The notes under the pieces are model-generated. The model had not been told where the DNA came from. It did not search any database and saw only the letters and a list, made by a program, of their open reading frames with translations. Shown one piece after another: positions 6,033 through 6,423 of a stretch of 6,423 nt of DNA; position 1 is the stretch's first letter, and each line of letters begins with the position of its first letter. Origin of the DNA: Acidobacteriota bacterium. Lineage in GTDB: Bacteria; Acidobacteriota; Terriglobia; Terriglobales; Acidobacteriaceae. The translations under genes and the position numbers were made by a program. The stretch is taken from assembly GCA_019510535.1 (NCBI GenBank), contig JAEKKE010000374.1:1-6423 (forward strand), given 5' to 3'.

Positions 6033-6423
6033 TCGGAAGAAAACTGGGATCAGCCGCACTGCTGGCGGCAGTGAGCGTAACGGCAACAGCACAGAATGCA
6101 GCGCCGGTGACACAGGCGCCCACACCGGCATTGCGTCTGGACATTCCTCACTCCAGCAACCCGATCAATACATATCGCGCCGTGAGCGTCCCTCCGCCGA
6201 ATCTCTCCAATACGCCGCGCATCGACCAACTGATCCGCAACGGCGTGCTGGAACTGAGCCTGAAGGACGCGATCGCACTCGCACTGGAGAACAATCTCGA
6301 CCTGGCGATTGCGCGCTACAACCTGCCGATCGCCGAGGCAGACGTCCTTCGTACCCGCGCCGGCGGATCGTTCCGCGGCGTCAACACCGGCGTCGTGCAG
6401 AACACACCGGGAGGAGGCGTTGG
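6029..6423 (+). CDS. TolC-family outer-membrane efflux protein, N-terminal part (runs off the right edge)
   Basis: This would be the outer-membrane channel of the exporter. From GTG 6029, 131 codons are visible. They begin MIGRKLGSAALLAAVSVTATA, a Sec signal peptide with probable cleavage after residue 21 (ATA/Q). A Pro/Ala-rich linker follows, then the typical opening of the TolC repeat: ELSLKDAIALALENNLDLAI and ARYNLPIAEADVLRTRAGG. The phrase NTGVVQNTPGGGVG at the edge is familiar from acidobacterial TolC-like proteins. The start is set by AGGAGG at 6016-6021, and its GTGA overlap with the ATPase stop implies translational coupling. With adaptor, permease and ATPases it completes a MacAB-TolC-like machine. 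An acidobacterial-type long TolC is expected, but the full length cannot be seen here. Confidence 0.92.
   Translation, partial: MIGRKLGSAALLAAVSVTATAQNAAPVTQAPTPALRLDIPHSSNPINTYRAVSVPPPNLSNTPRIDQLIRNGVLELSLKDAIALALENNLDLAIARYNLPIAEADVLRTRAGGSFRGVNTGVVQNTPGGGV

Larger units (their letters stand above)
336..6423 (+). other. Exporter operon: adaptor - ATPase - small membrane protein - duplicated permease - ATPase - TolC
   Basis: All plus-strand genes from 368 onward are separated by at most 21 bases or overlap by four, with no terminator-like hairpin plus T-run between them. This supports one transcript, probably from the sigma-54 promoter at 336-352 and extending past the window edge. The set contains each layer of a tripartite efflux machine. 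Confidence 0.8.

Overview
This window looks like part of an Acidobacteriota chromosome, most likely class Terriglobia (relatives of Granulicella, Terriglobus or Edaphobacter). The basis is recognition of families from memory: a very large duplicated MacB/FtsX-type permease of the 'ADOP' kind (acidobacterial duplicated orphan permease), an adaptor whose leader reads MDIQRPDI, and a TolC-like protein with the wording typical of that phylum. The DNA is GC-rich and densely coding. No tRNA, rRNA, IS element, CRISPR array or convincing terminator was seen.

Layout. Bases 1-162 hold the first 54 codons of a divergent minus-strand gene for a secreted protein. Bases 163-367 are a divergent intergenic region with a perfect inverted repeat (TGTCCA-N4-TGGACA), further GGACAC half-sites, and a well-spaced sigma-54 (-24/-12) promoter pointing right. 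From 368 to the window edge runs a tightly packed plus-strand operon: HlyD/MacA-type adaptor, MacB-type ATPase, a small membrane protein, an 850-residue duplicated permease, a second MacB-type ATPase, and the start of a TolC-family outer-membrane protein. Junctions are short gaps (21, 4 and 19 bases) or ATGA/GTGA overlaps. There is a good Shine-Dalgarno sequence before every gene except the first.

How the genes fit together. The set forms a complete tripartite exporter: permease plus ATPases in the inner membrane, adaptor across the periplasm, TolC channel in the outer membrane. The permease is itself an internal duplication, so one chain could stand in for a MacB homodimer. With two non-identical ATPases beside it, the machine could be fully asymmetric. 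The substrate cannot be read from the sequence.

The main oddity is that two cistrons appear frameshifted. The adaptor's cytoplasmic tail and membrane anchor (from ATG 368) lie one frame away from its periplasmic body (ORF 426-1589). The small membrane protein switches frame near 2577, and its natural-looking C-terminus, which ends in an ATGA overlap with the permease start, is out of frame with its N-terminus. Both could be assembly errors or true mutations. The permease, the two ATPases and the visible part of the TolC gene are intact.
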